From: Superficieibacter sp. 1612_C1
GTDB taxonomy: Bacteria; Pseudomonadota; Gammaproteobacteria; Enterobacterales; Enterobacteriaceae
DNA: 64,000 bases
NCBI RefSeq assembly: GCF_015234305.1
Contig: NZ_JADGMI010000002.1
Location: 186,001 to 250,000, forward strand
Direction: 5' to 3'
Shown here piece by piece: positions 27,654 to 38,015 of this stretch (the first letter of the stretch is position 1; the number at the start of each line of letters is the position of its first letter). A program made the position numbers and the translations under genes. Under the pieces are notes generated by a model. It made no database searches, had not been told where the DNA came from, and was given only the letters and a program-made list of their open reading frames with translations.

Positions 27654-28586
27654 ATGGATAAAATTTTTGTTGATGAAGCGGTAAACGAGCTGCAAACCAT
27701 TCAGGACATGCTGCGCTGGTCGGTTAGCCGCTTCAGCGCGGCAAATATCTGGTACGGCCACGGCACCGATAACCCGTGGGATGAAGCCGTGCAACTGGTA
27801 CTGCCGACGCTCTGGCTACCGCTGGATATCCCGGAAGATATGCGCAGCGCGCGCCTGACCTCCAGCGAAAAACACCGCATCGTGGAGCGGGTGATCCGCC
27901 GGGTCAACGAGCGTATTCCGGTCGCCTATCTCACGAATAAAGCGTGGTTCTGCGGCCACGAATTCTACGTCGACGAGCGCGTGCTGGTGCCGCGTTCGCC
28001 AATCGGTGAGCTGATTAACAACCGCTTTGCCGGGTTGATTAGCCATGCGCCGCAGCACATTCTCGATATGTGTACCGGCAGCAGCTGTATCGCCGTCGCT
28101 TGTGCGTATGCGTTCCCGGAAGCCGAAGTGGATGCGGTTGATATTTCGCCGGAAGCGCTGGCGGTGGCCGAGCACAATATTGAAGAACATGGTCTGATCA
28201 ATCAGGTGACGCCGATCCGTTCCGATCTCTTCCGCGACCTGCCGGCGTTGCAGTACGATCTGATCGTCACCAATCCGCCGTATGTTGATGCGGAAGATAT
28301 GTCCGATCTGCCGAATGAGTATCGCCACGAGCCGGAACTGGGCCTCGCCTCCGGCAGCGACGGTCTGAAGCTGACGCGTCGCATCCTCGCCTGCGCCCCG
28401 GACTATCTCACTGACGACGGCATTCTGATTTGTGAAGTGGGTAACAGCATGGTACATCTGATGGAACAATACCCGGATGTGCCGTTCACTTGGCTGGAGT
28501 TTGATAACGGCGGTGACGGCGTCTTTATGCTGACCAAAGCGCAGCTGGTGGCGGCGCGCGAATATTTCAGCATCTACAAAGACTAA
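27654..28586 (+). CDS. prmB: Ribosomal protein L3 glutamine methyltransferase PrmB
   Basis: A 310-residue SAM-dependent N5-glutamine methyltransferase that modifies ribosomal protein uL3. The catalytic NPPY motif ([13 protein letters not shown]) and SAM-binding [12 protein letters not shown] motif are clear. Note TGSSC where the E. coli protein I recall has TGSGC. It precedes aroC by 39 nt, probably one transcript. Confidence 0.97.
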   Translation: MDKIFVDEAVNELQTIQDMLRWSVSRFSAANIWYGHGTDNPWDEAVQLVLPTLWLPLDIPEDMRSARLTSSEKHRIVERVIRRVNERIPVAYLTNKAWFCGHEFYVDERVLVPRSPIGELINNRFAGLISHAPQHILDMCTGSSCIAVACAYAFPEAEVDAVDISPEALAVAEHNIEEHGLINQVTPIRSDLFRDLPALQYDLIVTNPPYVDAEDMSDLPNEYRHEPELGLASGSDGLKLTRRILACAPDYLTDDGILICEVGNSMVHLMEQYPDVPFTWLEFDNGGDGVFMLTKAQLVAAREYFSIYKD

Positions 28587-28625
28587 TCTGGCGCTCAACA
28601 ACACAACAACGATAACGGAGCCGTG

Positions 28626-29711
28626 ATGGCAGGAAACAGTATTGGACAACTTTTTCGCGTAACCACTTTCGGTGAATCTCACGGTCTGGCGCTTGGTTGC
28701 ATCGTGGATGGCGTGCCACCGGGCATTCCGCTGACCGAAGCCGATCTGCAACACGACCTGGACCGCCGCCGTCCAGGCACCTCGCGCTACACCACCCAGC
28801 GCCGCGAACCGGATCAGGTCAAAATTCTGTCCGGCGTTTTTGAAGGGGTGACCACCGGGACCAGTATTGGTCTGCTGATCGAAAATACCGATCAACGCTC
28901 GCAGGATTACGGTGCTATCAAAGATCTGTTCCGTCCGGGGCATGCTGACTATACCTATGAGCAAAAATACGGTCTGCGCGACTATCGTGGCGGCGGGCGT
29001 TCTTCCGCCCGCGAAACGGCCATGCGCGTAGCGGCAGGGGCGATCGCCAAAAAATACCTGGCGCAAAAATTCGGCATTGTTATTCGCGGCTGCCTGACCC
29101 AGATGGGCGATATTCCATTGGCGATCAAAGACTGGGATCAGGTTGAGCAGAACCCGTTCTTCTGTGCCGATCCGGATAACATCGAGGCGCTGGATGAGCT
29201 GATGCGCGGCCTGAAAAAAGAGGGCGACTCTATTGGCGCAAAAGTCACTGTCGTCGCGGATGGCGTGCCGCCGGGGCTGGGTGAGCCGGTATTCGATCGT
29301 CTGGATGCCGACATTGCCCACGCGCTAATGAGCATTAACGCGGTGAAAGGGGTCGAAATAGGCGATGGTTTTGAGGTAGTCGCCCTGCGCGGTAGTCAGA
29401 ACCGCGATGAGATCACTCAGGCGGGTTTCCAGAGCAACCACGCGGGCGGCATTCTCGGCGGCATTAGCAGCGGTCAGCAGATTGTTGCCAACATCGCACT
29501 GAAGCCGACCTCCAGTATTACCGTGCCGGGTCGCACCCTCAACCGTAGCGGCGAAGAAGTGGAGATGATCACTAAAGGCCGCCACGACCCGTGCGTTGGC
29601 ATCCGTGCCGTGCCAATTGCCGAAGCGATGCTGGCAATTGTGCTGATGGACCATCTGATGCGTCAGCGCGCGCAAAACGCTGACGTCACGACAACGCTTC
29701 CACGCTGGTAA
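28626..29711 (+). CDS. aroC: Chorismate synthase
   Basis: Converts EPSP to chorismate, the branch point of aromatic amino acid, folate and ubiquinone synthesis; requires reduced FMN. 361 residues. The signatures GESHG (residues 11-15), [14 protein letters not shown] and the [17 protein letters not shown] motif are present. The ATG at 28626 is preferred to the GTG at 28623. An ACGGAG ribosome-binding site precedes it. Confidence 0.98.
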   Translation: MAGNSIGQLFRVTTFGESHGLALGCIVDGVPPGIPLTEADLQHDLDRRRPGTSRYTTQRREPDQVKILSGVFEGVTTGTSIGLLIENTDQRSQDYGAIKDLFRPGHADYTYEQKYGLRDYRGGGRSSARETAMRVAAGAIAKKYLAQKFGIVIRGCLTQMGDIPLAIKDWDQVEQNPFFCADPDNIEALDELMRGLKKEGDSIGAKVTVVADGVPPGLGEPVFDRLDADIAHALMSINAVKGVEIGDGFEVVALRGSQNRDEITQAGFQSNHAGGILGGISSGQQIVANIALKPTSSITVPGRTLNRSGEEVEMITKGRHDPCVGIRAVPIAEAMLAIVLMDHLMRQRAQNADVTTTLPRW

Positions 29712-29713
29712 CC

Positions 29714-30538
29714 ATGAAAAAAGCGCTTCTTGCACTGCTGACGCTGCTCGCCAGCGCCGCTGCCCCGGCGGCAACGCCGTGGCAGAAAATTACCCAGCCG
29801 ATCCCCGGTAGTCCGCAGTCGATTGGCGCGTTTGCCAACGGCTGCATTATTGGTGCGCAGGCGCTACCGCTTGAATCGGACGACTATCAGGTGATGCGCA
29901 CCGATCAGCGTCGCTACTTCGGCCATCCGGATCTGCTGCTGTTTATTCAGCGTCTGACCAGCCGGGTACATAATCTCGGCATGGGTACGGTGCTGATTGG
30001 CGATATGGGGATGCCAGCGGGCGGGCGCTTTAACGGCGGCCATGCCAGCCACCAGTCGGGGCTGGATGTCGATATCTTTCTGCAACTGCCGAAAACGCGC
30101 TGGACCTCAGCGCAGCTTCTGAAGCCGCAGGCGCTGGACCTCGTCTCCCGCGACGGCAAGCACGTGGTCTCATCGCTGTGGCAGCCGGACATCAGCAACC
30201 TGATCAAGCTGGCGGCGCAGGATACCGAAGTGACACGCATTTTCGTCAATCCGGCTATCAAGCAGCAGCTTTGCCTGGATGCCGGCACCGACCGCGACTG
30301 GCTGAATAAGGTTCGTCCGTGGTTCCAGCATCGCGCGCATATGCACGTGCGGCTGCGCTGCCCGGCCGACAGTCTGGAATGTCAGGATCAGACACCGCCG
30401 CCGCCGGGTGACGGTTGTGGAGCCGAACTGCAAAGCTGGTTTGAGCCAGCAAAACCTGGAACAACCCCACCTGCGAAGAAGACGCCGCCTCCGCTGCATC
30501 CTTCCTGTCAGGCGCTACTGGATGAGCATGTACTGTAA
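29714..30538 (+). CDS. mepA: Penicillin-insensitive murein endopeptidase MepA
   Basis: A 274-residue periplasmic LAS-family zinc metallopeptidase that cuts D-Ala-mDAP cross-links. Signal peptide [20 protein letters not shown]. Zinc ligands lie in [15 protein letters not shown] (His and Asp) and [12 protein letters not shown] (HMH). The start lies 2 nt after the aroC stop. A Pro-rich tail near the C-terminus resembles the E. coli protein. Confidence 0.97.
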   Translation: MKKALLALLTLLASAAAPAATPWQKITQPIPGSPQSIGAFANGCIIGAQALPLESDDYQVMRTDQRRYFGHPDLLLFIQRLTSRVHNLGMGTVLIGDMGMPAGGRFNGGHASHQSGLDVDIFLQLPKTRWTSAQLLKPQALDLVSRDGKHVVSSLWQPDISNLIKLAAQDTEVTRIFVNPAIKQQLCLDAGTDRDWLNKVRPWFQHRAHMHVRLRCPADSLECQDQTPPPPGDGCGAELQSWFEPAKPGTTPPAKKTPPPLHPSCQALLDEHVL

Positions 30539-31348
30539 ATGGATACGTTTAGCCAACTGTTTATGATGTCGCCGCTGATGCTGGCGGTTATGTTTTTTGT
30601 CGCCCTGCTGGCCGGATTTATCGACTCGCTGGCCGGCGGCGGGGGGCTACTGACGGTGCCCGCGCTGCTGGCGGCAGGCATGTCGCCTGCACAGGCGCTG
30701 GCCACTAATAAGCTTCAGGCCTGCGGCGGTTCGCTCTCTGCTTCGCTCTACTTTATTCGCCGTAAGGTGGTGAATCTTGGCGAGCAGAAATTGAATATTC
30801 TGATGACCTTTATCGGGTCGACCAGCGGCGCGCTGCTGGTGCAGTTTGTTAAAGCAGATTTGCTGCGCCAGATCCTGCCGATTCTGGTGATCTGCATCGG
30901 TCTCTATTTTTTACTGATGCCGAAACTGGGCGAAGACGATCGCCAGCGTCGTTTATATGGCTTGCCGTTTGCGCTGGTGGCAGGCGGCTGCGTGGGCTTC
31001 TACGATGGTTTTTTTGGCCCCGGCGCGGGGTCGTTTTACGCGCTGGCGTTTGTCACGCTGTGCGGGTATAACCTCGCCAAATCCACCGCTCACGCCAAAG
31101 TACTTAATGCCACATCCAATGTGGGTGGCCTGCTCCTTTTTATTCTTGGCGGCAAAGTCATCTGGGCAACAGGCTTTGTGATGCTGATTGGACAATTTAT
31201 CGGTGCCCGCATGGGGTCGAGACTGGTGCTCAGTAAAGGACAAACGCTGATCCGCCCGATGATTGTCATTGTTTCTGCGGTAATGAGCGCCAAATTACTT
31301 TATGACAGCCACGGACAGGAGATCCTCCACTGGTTGGGGATGAACTAA
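30539..31348 (+). CDS. yfcA: TauE/SafE-family membrane transporter YfcA
   Basis: A 269-residue inner-membrane protein with about eight membrane spans of the TauE/SafE sulfite-exporter family (FIDSLAGGGGLLTVPALL and the repeated GFYDGFFGPGAGSF motif). The substrate is unproven. It starts immediately after mepA and its stop overlaps the epmC start (ATGA), so it is part of the aroC-mepA-yfcA-epmC operon. Confidence 0.95.
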   Translation: MDTFSQLFMMSPLMLAVMFFVALLAGFIDSLAGGGGLLTVPALLAAGMSPAQALATNKLQACGGSLSASLYFIRRKVVNLGEQKLNILMTFIGSTSGALLVQFVKADLLRQILPILVICIGLYFLLMPKLGEDDRQRRLYGLPFALVAGGCVGFYDGFFGPGAGSFYALAFVTLCGYNLAKSTAHAKVLNATSNVGGLLLFILGGKVIWATGFVMLIGQFIGARMGSRLVLSKGQTLIRPMIVIVSAVMSAKLLYDSHGQEILHWLGMN

Positions 31349-31893
31349 TGAACAGTACGCATAACTACGAGCAGCTGATTGAGATTTTTAACGGCTGCTT
31401 CGCCGATGATTTTAATACCCGTCTGATTAAAGGCGACGACGAACCGATCTATCTTCCTGCTGACGATAGCGTGCCGTATCACCGCATCGTCTTCGCTCAC
31501 GGCTACTATGCCAGCGCGTTGCATGAGATTTCTCACTGGTGCATCGCCGGTAAAGCGCGCCGTGAACTGGTCGATTTCGGTTACTGGTACTGCCCGGACG
31601 GTCGCGATGCGGCCACTCAGGGTAGGTTTGAGGATGTGGAAGTCAAACCACAGGCCTTTGACTGGCTGTTCTGCGTGGCGGCGGGCTATCCCTTTAACGT
31701 CAGTTGCGACAACCTGGAGGGCGATTTTGAGCCGGATCGGATTGTTTTCCAGCGTCGCGTACATGCGCAGGTGATGGCTTACCTGGAGCAGGGGATCCCG
31801 GAACGTCCGGCACGTTTTATCAACGCATTACAACAGTATTATCATACGCCGTCGCTGACGGCAGAACAGTTCCCGTGGCCTGAAGACCTGTAG
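31348..31893 (+). CDS. epmC: Elongation factor P hydroxylase EpmC
   Basis: A 181-residue non-haem iron hydroxylase that adds a hydroxyl group to the beta-lysylated Lys34 of EF-P, the last step after EpmA and EpmB. The metal-binding HExxH-like ALHEISHWC motif near residue 57 is visible. Overlaps yfcA by one base. Confidence 0.95.
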   Translation: MNSTHNYEQLIEIFNGCFADDFNTRLIKGDDEPIYLPADDSVPYHRIVFAHGYYASALHEISHWCIAGKARRELVDFGYWYCPDGRDAATQGRFEDVEVKPQAFDWLFCVAAGYPFNVSCDNLEGDFEPDRIVFQRRVHAQVMAYLEQGIPERPARFINALQQYYHTPSLTAEQFPWPEDL

Positions 31894-31918
31894 CCACGTT
31901 AAGACAAGAGGAAAGAAG

Positions 31919-32197
31919 ATGATCGCGGAGTTTGAATCACGTATCCTGGCACTAATTGATGATATGGTTGAGCACGCCAGTGATGACGAGTTATTTGCCA
32001 GCGGTTATCTGCGAGGGCACCTGACGCTGGCGGTGGCGGACCTGGAAAGTGGCGATGACCATTCACCGGAAGCCGTTTACGCCCAGGTGACTAATAGTCT
32101 GCAAACCGCAATTCATGCCGGCGAGCTTTCTCCGCGCGATCAGTCGCTGGTGCTGGGGATGTGGGATACGTTATATCAGCAGGCGAAGTTTAAATAA
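31919..32197 (+). CDS. yfcL: YfcL family protein
   Basis: A 92-residue acidic, mostly helical protein of unknown function (DUF; YfcL family). Located between epmC and mnmC, as in E. coli, with AAGAGGAAAG as ribosome-binding site. Last gene of the aroC operon; a BIME follows. Confidence 0.92.
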   Translation: MIAEFESRILALIDDMVEHASDDELFASGYLRGHLTLAVADLESGDDHSPEAVYAQVTNSLQTAIHAGELSPRDQSLVLGMWDTLYQQAKFK

Positions 32198-32217
32198 CGG
32201 CTGGCGCTGTGCAAATA

Positions 32218-32316
32218 ATGCCGGGTGGCGGCTTCGCCTTACCCGGCCTGTGTTCCTCACTCATAATCGATGAGATCCACTTGTAGGCCCGCGCAAGCGC
32301 AGCGCCGCCGGGCATC
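32218..32316. repeat. BIME: two REP units in opposite orientation
   Basis: First REP GCCGGGTGGCGGCTTCGCC...CCGGC at 32220-32247. Second, inverted REP TTGTAGGCC...GCGCAGCGCCGCCGGGCA at about 32280-32315. Both are typical of the E. coli/Salmonella REP family. Located between the convergent genes yfcL and mnmC. Confidence 0.88.
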
Positions 32317-32333
32317 CGCGGATGGAGCGGCCG

Positions 32334-34346
32334 TCACTCCACCGGCGTTTTCACCTTTTTACCCTTCAACAATTTCCTCACCCAGAACCGGTTAGGGTTC
32401 AGCGCGGCCAGCGTCTCCGCATCCAACGGCAAGGGTTCATCGCTCATCTGCGATGCCAGCACCTCCGCCGCCAGCGGGGCGCTGCACAAACCGCGTGAGC
32501 CGAGCGCGCCCAGCATAAACAGATCGTCGTAAACCGGTGCGCTGGCCGCGTTTTCTCTGCTCTCCGCCAGCCCGGCATAGGCGCGTAGCGTAGCCTCGTA
32601 GTCCGGTACGTTACCGAGCATCGGCAAATGATCGCGGGTGGCGCTGCGCACGCCGCAACGGGCTTCGCCTGCGCTTACATCCACGTCCTGCGCCCACCGC
32701 GCATCGGGGAAGCAGTCAATAAGCCGCTGACGATTATGCTGCTGATCGTCTTGCGTGTACTGAATCTCATCCTGCCCGCGATGGTAGCTGGCCCCGATAC
32801 AATGCTGCTGATTATTAGGGTTTTGCGGCGTTAGATAGCCGTCATAGCACAGCACCTGCCGCAGTCGGGAGAGCAACGGCGTGGTCGGGATATGACTCAC
32901 CTGACCGCCGACGGCGTACAGCGGAAGCGTTGCCGTCTGGGGGAAACGGGTTATTTTGTGCCCGTTTGCCAGCACAACCACCTTATGCTGCATCTCGTCG
33001 CCATCCGCAAACGCTAACTGCCAGTAGCCGTCCGCCTTTTTCAGCGTGACCAACTGCTTTTGCCAGACGGTGCGCAAGCCGTGGCGGGCTGCCAGCGCCA
33101 GCACGGCTGCCGTGAGCTGTGCCGGGCACAGCCAGCCGCCGAGCGGGTACTGCACGCCGCCGCAGCCAGTGGCGACGCCGGTGGTCCGGGCAATCTGCTG
33201 AGCGTCAACGGCGACGGCAATTTCGGGCGGCAGGGCCATTTCCAGCAGTTGATCTATCTTCTGCTGACTTTTGGCGTCCCAGCCTGTCTGGGTCACGCCG
33301 CACCAGTCATGATCGAACTCGACGGGCAGGGCATCGTAAAGACGACGGGCAAAGGTGAAAGCAGACGGAAAGAAGCGTGCCAGCGCCCGATCGTGAGCGC
33401 TGAGTAACGGATAGAGCGCTCCCTGACGGTTACCAGACGCGCCCTGAGCGGGAAGGGCATCCTCACAGTAAAGCGTCACCTGCCAGCCGCGACGCAGGAG
33501 TGCCAGCGTCAGTAGCGCACTGGCGATACCTCCACCGATGATTGCTGCCTCACGCGCGGTCGTTCCCGTGCGGGCGAACCACGGCGCGTGAGCGAGAGGC
33601 GCAGACGTCTGCTCCATCACGCCCGTCAGCATCTCGCGCTTGCGACCAAACCCTTTACGTTTGCGCATGGTAAAACCGGCTTCCTGCAACCCCCGGCGGA
33701 CAAAACCCGCTGAGGTGAAGGTGGCCAGCGTGCCCCCCGGACGGGCAAGCCGCGCCATGGCAGCAAACAGTTGCGGCGTCCACATATCCGGGTTCTTTGC
33801 CGGGGCAAAACCATCCAGAAACCAGGCATCAACGCTTTGCTGAAGGGAATCATCCAGCCGATCGGTGAGTTCATTAATGTCGCCAAACCACAGATCAAGC
33901 GTGATCTGCCCCCCCTCCAGTAACAGCCGATGGCATCCGGCAAACGGCAACGGCCACTGGGCCTGAAGCTGCTGCGCCCAGGTCGCCAGCTCCGGCCAGT
34001 GCTGGTGCGCAAGCCGCAGATCTTCTGCCCGCAGAGGGAATTTCTCGAAACTAATGAAATGCAGCCGTTGCAGGGTTGCCTGCGGATGCGCGTTGCGAAA
34101 GGCGGCAAACGCCTGCCACAACGTTAAAAAATTCAGTCCGGTCCCGAATCCGCTTTCAGCGACCACAAAACAGGGACGGGAATGCGTGATGAAACGTTCC
34201 TGTAACTGATTGCCCTCAAGAAAAACGTAACGCGTCTCCTCCAGCCCGTTATCGTTTGAGAAATAGACATCATCAAAATCTCGAGAAACAGGTGTACCCT
34301 CATTGTTGAATTCAAGGTTGGCGGGTTGTATGGCGTTATGTTTCAC
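32334..34346 (-). CDS. mnmC: tRNA mnm5s2U modification bifunctional enzyme MnmC
   Basis: 670 residues. The N-terminal methyltransferase domain ([19 protein letters not shown] motif) and the C-terminal FAD-dependent oxidoreductase domain ([20 protein letters not shown], about residue 270) together convert cmnm5s2U to mnm5s2U at position 34 of tRNAs. The GTG at 34346 ([13 protein letters not shown]) is the family start; the ORF continues upstream into the fabB promoter region without homology. Divergent from fabB. Confidence 0.96.
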   Translation of the reverse strand: MKHNAIQPANLEFNNEGTPVSRDFDDVYFSNDNGLEETRYVFLEGNQLQERFITHSRPCFVVAESGFGTGLNFLTLWQAFAAFRNAHPQATLQRLHFISFEKFPLRAEDLRLAHQHWPELATWAQQLQAQWPLPFAGCHRLLLEGGQITLDLWFGDINELTDRLDDSLQQSVDAWFLDGFAPAKNPDMWTPQLFAAMARLARPGGTLATFTSAGFVRRGLQEAGFTMRKRKGFGRKREMLTGVMEQTSAPLAHAPWFARTGTTAREAAIIGGGIASALLTLALLRRGWQVTLYCEDALPAQGASGNRQGALYPLLSAHDRALARFFPSAFTFARRLYDALPVEFDHDWCGVTQTGWDAKSQQKIDQLLEMALPPEIAVAVDAQQIARTTGVATGCGGVQYPLGGWLCPAQLTAAVLALAARHGLRTVWQKQLVTLKKADGYWQLAFADGDEMQHKVVVLANGHKITRFPQTATLPLYAVGGQVSHIPTTPLLSRLRQVLCYDGYLTPQNPNNQQHCIGASYHRGQDEIQYTQDDQQHNRQRLIDCFPDARWAQDVDVSAGEARCGVRSATRDHLPMLGNVPDYEATLRAYAGLAESRENAASAPVYDDLFMLGALGSRGLCSAPLAAEVLASQMSDEPLPLDAETLAALNPNRFWVRKLLKGKKVKTPVE

Positions 34347-34423
34347 GTAAGTTACTCGTCTGACAGGTAGTAGCACGATCTTAGCGATGTGTGCGGGCCG
34401 GAGCAAATTTCAACATAATTTGG

Positions 34424-34457
34424 CTGATCGGACTTGTTCGGCGTACAAGTGTACGCT
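34424..34457. promoter_or_regulatory. FadR and FabR sites upstream of fabB
   Basis: CTGATCGGACTTGTTC (34424-34439) resembles the FadR activator site of E. coli fabB. The adjacent palindrome GCGTACAAGTGTACGC (34441-34456) is the FabR operator. Their order and spacing relative to the fabB start match E. coli, where the pair balances unsaturated fatty acid synthesis. Confidence 0.85.
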
Positions 34458-34503
34458 ATTGTGCGATTCGAATCTTTAAATAGTGGACTTACAGAGGTAT
34501 TGA

Positions 34504-35724
34504 ATGAAACGTGCAGTGATTACTGGCCTGGGCATCGTTTCCAGCATCGGTAATAACCAGCAGGAAGTCCTGGCATCTCTGCGTGAAGGACGTTCAGGGA
34601 TCACTTTCTCTCAGGAGCTGAAGGACGCCGGCATGCGTAGCCACGTTTGGGGCAACGTAAAACTGGATACCACTGGCCTCATCGATCGTAAAGTCGTGCG
34701 CTTTATGAGCGATGCTTCTATCTATGCATACCTTTCAATGGAGCAGGCTGTTGCTGATGCCGGTCTCTCTGATGAGGTTTACCAGAATAACCCGCGCGTT
34801 GGCCTGATTGCAGGGTCCGGCGGCGGCTCCCCACGATTCCAGGTTTTCGGTGCCGACGCGATGCGCGGTCCGCGCGGTCTGAAAGCCGTGGGTCCTTATG
34901 TCGTGACGAAAGCGATGGCCTCTGGCGTGTCTGCCTGCCTCGCCACCCCGTTTAAAATCCACGGTGTGAACTACTCTATCAGCTCCGCGTGCGCCACCTC
35001 CGCGCACTGTATCGGCAATGCGGTAGAGCAGATCCAACTGGGTAAACAGGACATTGTATTTGCTGGCGGCGGTGAAGAACTGTGCTGGGAAATGTCCTGC
35101 GAATTTGACGCTATGGGCGCGCTGTCGACCAAATACAACGACACGCCGGAAAAAGCGTCCCGTACTTATGACACCAACCGTGATGGTTTTGTTATCGCTG
35201 GCGGCGGCGGTATGGTTGTGGTCGAAGAACTCGAACATGCCCTGGCACGCGGTGCGCATATTTACGCGGAAATCGTTGGTTATGGCGCAACCTCTGATGG
35301 TGCTGATATGGTGGCTCCATCAGGTGAAGGCGCGGTGCGTTGCATGCAGATGGCCATGCACGGTGTCGATACCCCTATCGATTACCTGAACTCCCACGGC
35401 ACGTCCACCCCGGTTGGCGACGTGAAAGAACTGGGCGCGATCCGTGAAGTCTTTGGTGACCACTCTCCGGCTATCTCTGCAACGAAAGCGATGACCGGTC
35501 ACTCTCTGGGTGCCGCTGGCGTGCAGGAAGCGATCTACTCTCTGCTGATGCTGGAGCATGGCTTTATCGCGCCGAGCATTAACATCGACGAGCTTGACGA
35601 GCAGGCGGCTGGCCTGAACATCGTTACCGAGCCGACCGAGCGCGAACTGACAACCGTGATGTCCAACAGCTTCGGCTTTGGCGGCACCAACGCTACGCTG
35701 GTTATGCGCAAGCTGAAAGCGTAA
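34504..35724 (+). CDS. fabB: 3-oxoacyl-[ACP] synthase I FabB
   Basis: Condensing enzyme essential for unsaturated fatty acid synthesis. 406 residues. The catalytic triad is Cys163 ([11 protein letters not shown]), His298 ([11 protein letters not shown]) and His333 (TGHSLGAAG). Monocistronic, controlled by the upstream FadR/FabR sites and ended by a strong terminator. Confidence 0.98.
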   Translation: MKRAVITGLGIVSSIGNNQQEVLASLREGRSGITFSQELKDAGMRSHVWGNVKLDTTGLIDRKVVRFMSDASIYAYLSMEQAVADAGLSDEVYQNNPRVGLIAGSGGGSPRFQVFGADAMRGPRGLKAVGPYVVTKAMASGVSACLATPFKIHGVNYSISSACATSAHCIGNAVEQIQLGKQDIVFAGGGEELCWEMSCEFDAMGALSTKYNDTPEKASRTYDTNRDGFVIAGGGGMVVVEELEHALARGAHIYAEIVGYGATSDGADMVAPSGEGAVRCMQMAMHGVDTPIDYLNSHGTSTPVGDVKELGAIREVFGDHSPAISATKAMTGHSLGAAGVQEAIYSLLMLEHGFIAPSINIDELDEQAAGLNIVTEPTERELTTVMSNSFGFGGTNATLVMRKLKA

Positions 35725-35748
35725 GCGGGGCGGTTTTCGCAAAAGGAC

Positions 35749-35780
35749 AAAACTGGCTATATGATGTAGCCAGTTTTTTT
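35749..35780 (+). terminator. fabB terminator
   Basis: AAAACTGGCTA/TAGCCAGTTTT stem with a T-run, about 25 nt after the fabB stop. Confidence 0.93.
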
Positions 35781-35820
35781 GCATTTCAGGGTAGATAATA
35801 CAGGGACCGTAAAACACATC

Positions 35821-36480
35821 ATGAATAGCCTCTCAGATCGCCTGAATCATACAATGTCATGCCTGGCAGGGTTTATCGGCTGGTATGCATGCTTTTTTCT
35901 GGTATGGTTTTTACCCGGTTATACTGCGCTTTATAAGTCAGGGCTGGCATTGTCATTTGTTACTGCCGTTATCCTTTGCCCTTTCGCCGTCCTGGCGTGG
36001 AAATTATACTCCCGGCACTACGCATTTCTGACGCTGGGACGCTTCACCTTTCAGGATTTTCTGCTGCCTGCATTTGCATTGATTGTGCTGACGTATATCC
36101 ACGGCTATTTTGCTCAGCCGGAGCCGTGGCTTAGTGAACTCCCTCGGCAAACTCCCTTTGTGAAGTGGGCAACTATTCTGGCGATAAGCCTCTTTGCGCC
36201 GATTAACGAAGAAATTATTTTCCGCGGGTTTGTGCTCAATAGCAGCATTGGCTGGGGGCGTTATGCAAAAACGGCAGGCATCATTGTCACGTCCGGGCTA
36301 TTTGCGCTGATCCACATTCAGTACTCGGCGGTAAGCACGTTCATTTACCTTTTCATTTTTTCAGCCATTTTGTGCACGGTGAGGATCAATAACGGCGGTC
36401 TGCTCATCCCGATGCTGCTCCATGCGCTGAATAATAGCTGGGCCTGCGTTGTGCTCTTTAATTTTTCTGCTGCAAAGTAG
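35821..36480 (+). CDS. CPBP-family intramembrane metalloprotease
   Basis: A 219-residue polytopic protein of the CAAX-protease/bacteriocin-processing (CPBP, Abi) family. The three motifs are in order: EEIIFRG (Glu130, Glu131, Arg135), IHIQYS (His165) and HALNNSW (His201, Asn205). Family members in bacteria process peptides, protect against bacteriocins or have unknown roles. It is not part of the E. coli fabB-yfcJ interval. The start at 35821 (MNSLSDRL) was preferred to 35779, which lies in the fabB terminator. Convergent with the putative immunity gene next to it, which makes a defensive role plausible but unproven. Confidence 0.82.
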   Translation: MNSLSDRLNHTMSCLAGFIGWYACFFLVWFLPGYTALYKSGLALSFVTAVILCPFAVLAWKLYSRHYAFLTLGRFTFQDFLLPAFALIVLTYIHGYFAQPEPWLSELPRQTPFVKWATILAISLFAPINEEIIFRGFVLNSSIGWGRYAKTAGIIVTSGLFALIHIQYSAVSTFIYLFIFSAILCTVRINNGGLLIPMLLHALNNSWACVVLFNFSAAK

Positions 36481-36544
36481 TGTCTGATGCACCTACAGCC
36501 CGGCAGGGTGGCATCAGCACTCACTCTGGAAACCTGGGGCGGTG

Positions 36545-37060
36545 TTATGTTTTTTTTAGCTGCTCGGCCCACGCCGCTGCCTGTGCCACCGCGCCCGCGC
36601 TGTAGATGGCCTGCTCGTAATGATGTCCCTCGTCTCTGACACGATAAATCTTCCAGGTGCCATTTTCTCGTCGGGTAAAGACCTTCAGATGTTGTTCCGG
36701 GTCTCCCGGACCGCCGATCCAGACATCTACCTGCTCCCCCCCCAGAAATGCGCTTGCTTTTCCTACTCTGAACGTCGCCGCCCACGCGGGTGAAAAATCC
36801 TGTACATATAAAAAATAGTCCGAGTTGACGATCTCCTGTTCATCAAGACTGGCGATATATTTCAGCCTGGTAATGACATCGTTAGCCACATAGTGTTGAT
36901 ACAGTGGATCTGAATAATCATCGAGAGCAGTTGTGTCGTCGGCGGTGTAGCGCGCCATATAGTGATGATAAAACTGTCTGACCGTATCAGTACTGTCATG
37001 AGGAGCAGCACTACAGCCACCGAGAGTGACTATCATCAGCAGCATAAAAAGTATTCGCAT
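36545..37060 (-). CDS. Putative immunity lipoprotein (DUF3828-like)
   Basis: A 171-residue lipoprotein: signal peptide MRILFMLLMIVTLGGC with a lipobox ending at Cys16. The mature part is an alpha+beta domain (TVRQFYHHYMARYT, VWIGGPGDPEQHLKVFT, NGTWKIYRVRD) of the DUF3828/NTF2-like type, common among periplasmic immunity proteins. Its ATG overlaps the stop codon of the upstream amidase-like gene (TAATG), a strict coupling typical of toxin-immunity pairs. Residues 17-20 (SAAP) predict retention at or release to the outer membrane/periplasm. The immunity role is inferred from context. Confidence 0.7.
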   Translation of the reverse strand: MRILFMLLMIVTLGGCSAAPHDSTDTVRQFYHHYMARYTADDTTALDDYSDPLYQHYVANDVITRLKYIASLDEQEIVNSDYFLYVQDFSPAWAATFRVGKASAFLGGEQVDVWIGGPGDPEQHLKVFTRRENGTWKIYRVRDEGHHYEQAIYSAGAVAQAAAWAEQLKKT

Positions 37061-37428
37061 TATTCTTTCCTGTATATTTTGTAGGCGGGTTGCGCCGCTC
37101 TGTAGCCTGGGCCTCCCCACATGTCGCGCTGTTTAAAATCGGAGTACCAGTCCTGCCCATCATAAATAGCCATATGGCCGCTGGGGTTACCGCCTTCATA
37201 AGGCTGAATAACGACCACATCACCGACCTTCGGTGACTCATAGGGTCCGATAGATCTAAATCCTGCGGTTTCCAGGAGAGGGCCGTAATCTTTCGCATGA
37301 AAGGTATTCCCAATGTTAATACCTCCCGCCGCAATCGCCTTGCGGGTGTATTCCGCACACTTTCTTATTGAGTGAGCATGAGCATTTGCTTTCGCATAAT
37401 TCCCTGCTGAACGTTTATTCCAGACCAT
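37060..37428 (-). CDS. NlpC/P60- or CHAP-like putative peptidoglycan amidase toxin
   Basis: A 122-residue compact protein with the layout of papain-fold peptidoglycan amidases: Cys24 at the start of a helix (SIRKCAEYTRKAIAAGG), the strand-loop PKVGDVVVIQP (residues 66-76), and His85 in SGHMAIYDG. A WYSDFKQRDMWGG segment follows. It has no signal peptide, so it would need a secretion system to reach the cell wall. Small size, the coupled lipoprotein gene and the absence of export signal resemble type VI secretion amidase effectors (Tae). No T6SS gene is in the window. The enzymatic activity is predicted from motif only. Confidence 0.7.
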   Translation of the reverse strand: MVWNKRSAGNYAKANAHAHSIRKCAEYTRKAIAAGGINIGNTFHAKDYGPLLETAGFRSIGPYESPKVGDVVVIQPYEGGNPSGHMAIYDGQDWYSDFKQRDMWGGPGYRAAQPAYKIYRKE

Positions 37429-37580
37429 AACAATCCCTATTACGTGTTTACGTTACAGGTTTTATTAAGCGCCTGTGCCGATCGCGCTTTTTTACAAAAG
37501 ATGCTGAAGCAGGGCGAGTTATAAAAAAGTTAGAAGTAATTACATATGATTTATAATGCTTAATCTTATATATATTTAAA
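37429..37580 (-). promoter_or_regulatory. Region between ner-like gene and amidase gene
   Basis: 152 bp, AT-rich in its right half, likely to carry the promoter of the amidase-immunity pair. No T-run terminator for the ner-like gene is evident, so read-through from the ner-like gene into the pair is possible. Confidence 0.35.
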
Positions 37581-37844
37581 TTATGAATCAGTTCCAGACA
37601 AATGTTTTTCAGCAGGCGTGTCGTTTTTAGCGGAGGGATAGCGCGATGGCCATATCACTTCAGGAGAGACGTCCAGCGCATCGGCAATAATCGCTTCGGC
37701 CTTCGCCCAGCGGCGGGTGAAAACATTTCGCAGAGAATCGGGAGACAGGCCCGCTTCGCGCGACAAATCGCGCAACGTTTTACCTTTCTTTTCCAGTGCG
37801 CTTTTTATATCTGCGCGATGCCAGTCCTGGATTTTACTTTCCAT
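37581..37844 (-). CDS. Ner/Nlp-type helix-turn-helix regulator
   Basis: An 87-residue DNA-binding protein of the Mu Ner / SfsB (Nlp) family. The domain runs WHRADIKSALEKKGKTLRDL, then SREAGLSPDSLRN as HTH, then ADALDVSPEVIWPSRY, the usual Ner ending. In phage Mu, Ner is the negative regulator of early transcription. The ATG at 37844 gives the family length. The gene is divergent from a Mu-type winged-helix gene, an arrangement like Mu's ner/repressor control region. It may be a captured phage switch. Confidence 0.85.
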   Translation of the reverse strand: MESKIQDWHRADIKSALEKKGKTLRDLSREAGLSPDSLRNVFTRRWAKAEAIIADALDVSPEVIWPSRYPSAKNDTPAEKHLSGTDS

Positions 37845-37861
37845 TGAATAATCCTTACTAT

Positions 37862-37879
37862 TATATCGGTGCCGATATA
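37862..37879. promoter_or_regulatory. Perfect palindrome upstream of ner-like gene, candidate operator
   Basis: TATATCGG-TG-CCGATATA, 8-bp perfect arms with a 2-bp centre, 17 bp upstream of the ner-like start. The position suits an autorepression operator. Confidence 0.6.
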
Positions 37880-38000
37880 CCTGTTTGAGCCAGGAATGAG
37901 GCACCTTAAATCACAAAAGAAAGTTAGTAAAGAATGTTTCTTTCTTTTTTATCAGGACGAATTGTCGACCAAAACGGGTAATACAAGCCCATCGACTATA

Positions 38001-38015
38001 TTTTGTGACACAAAA
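38001..38015. promoter_or_regulatory. Second palindrome in the regulator intergenic region
   Basis: TTTTGTG-A-CACAAAA, perfect 7-bp arms, 39 bp upstream of the Mu-type winged-helix start at 38055. Candidate operator for either regulator. Confidence 0.5.

Noticed and set aside
27816-29321. A 501-codon open frame on the minus strand across prmB and aroC
   Set aside because: It is antisense to two certain genes, runs through their intergenic gap, is rich in Arg, His and Gln as expected of a shadow frame in GC-rich DNA, and resembles no protein family.
32218-32316. A CRISPR array
   Set aside because: The repeats are inverted palindromic REP units, not direct repeats with spacers; no cas gene is present.
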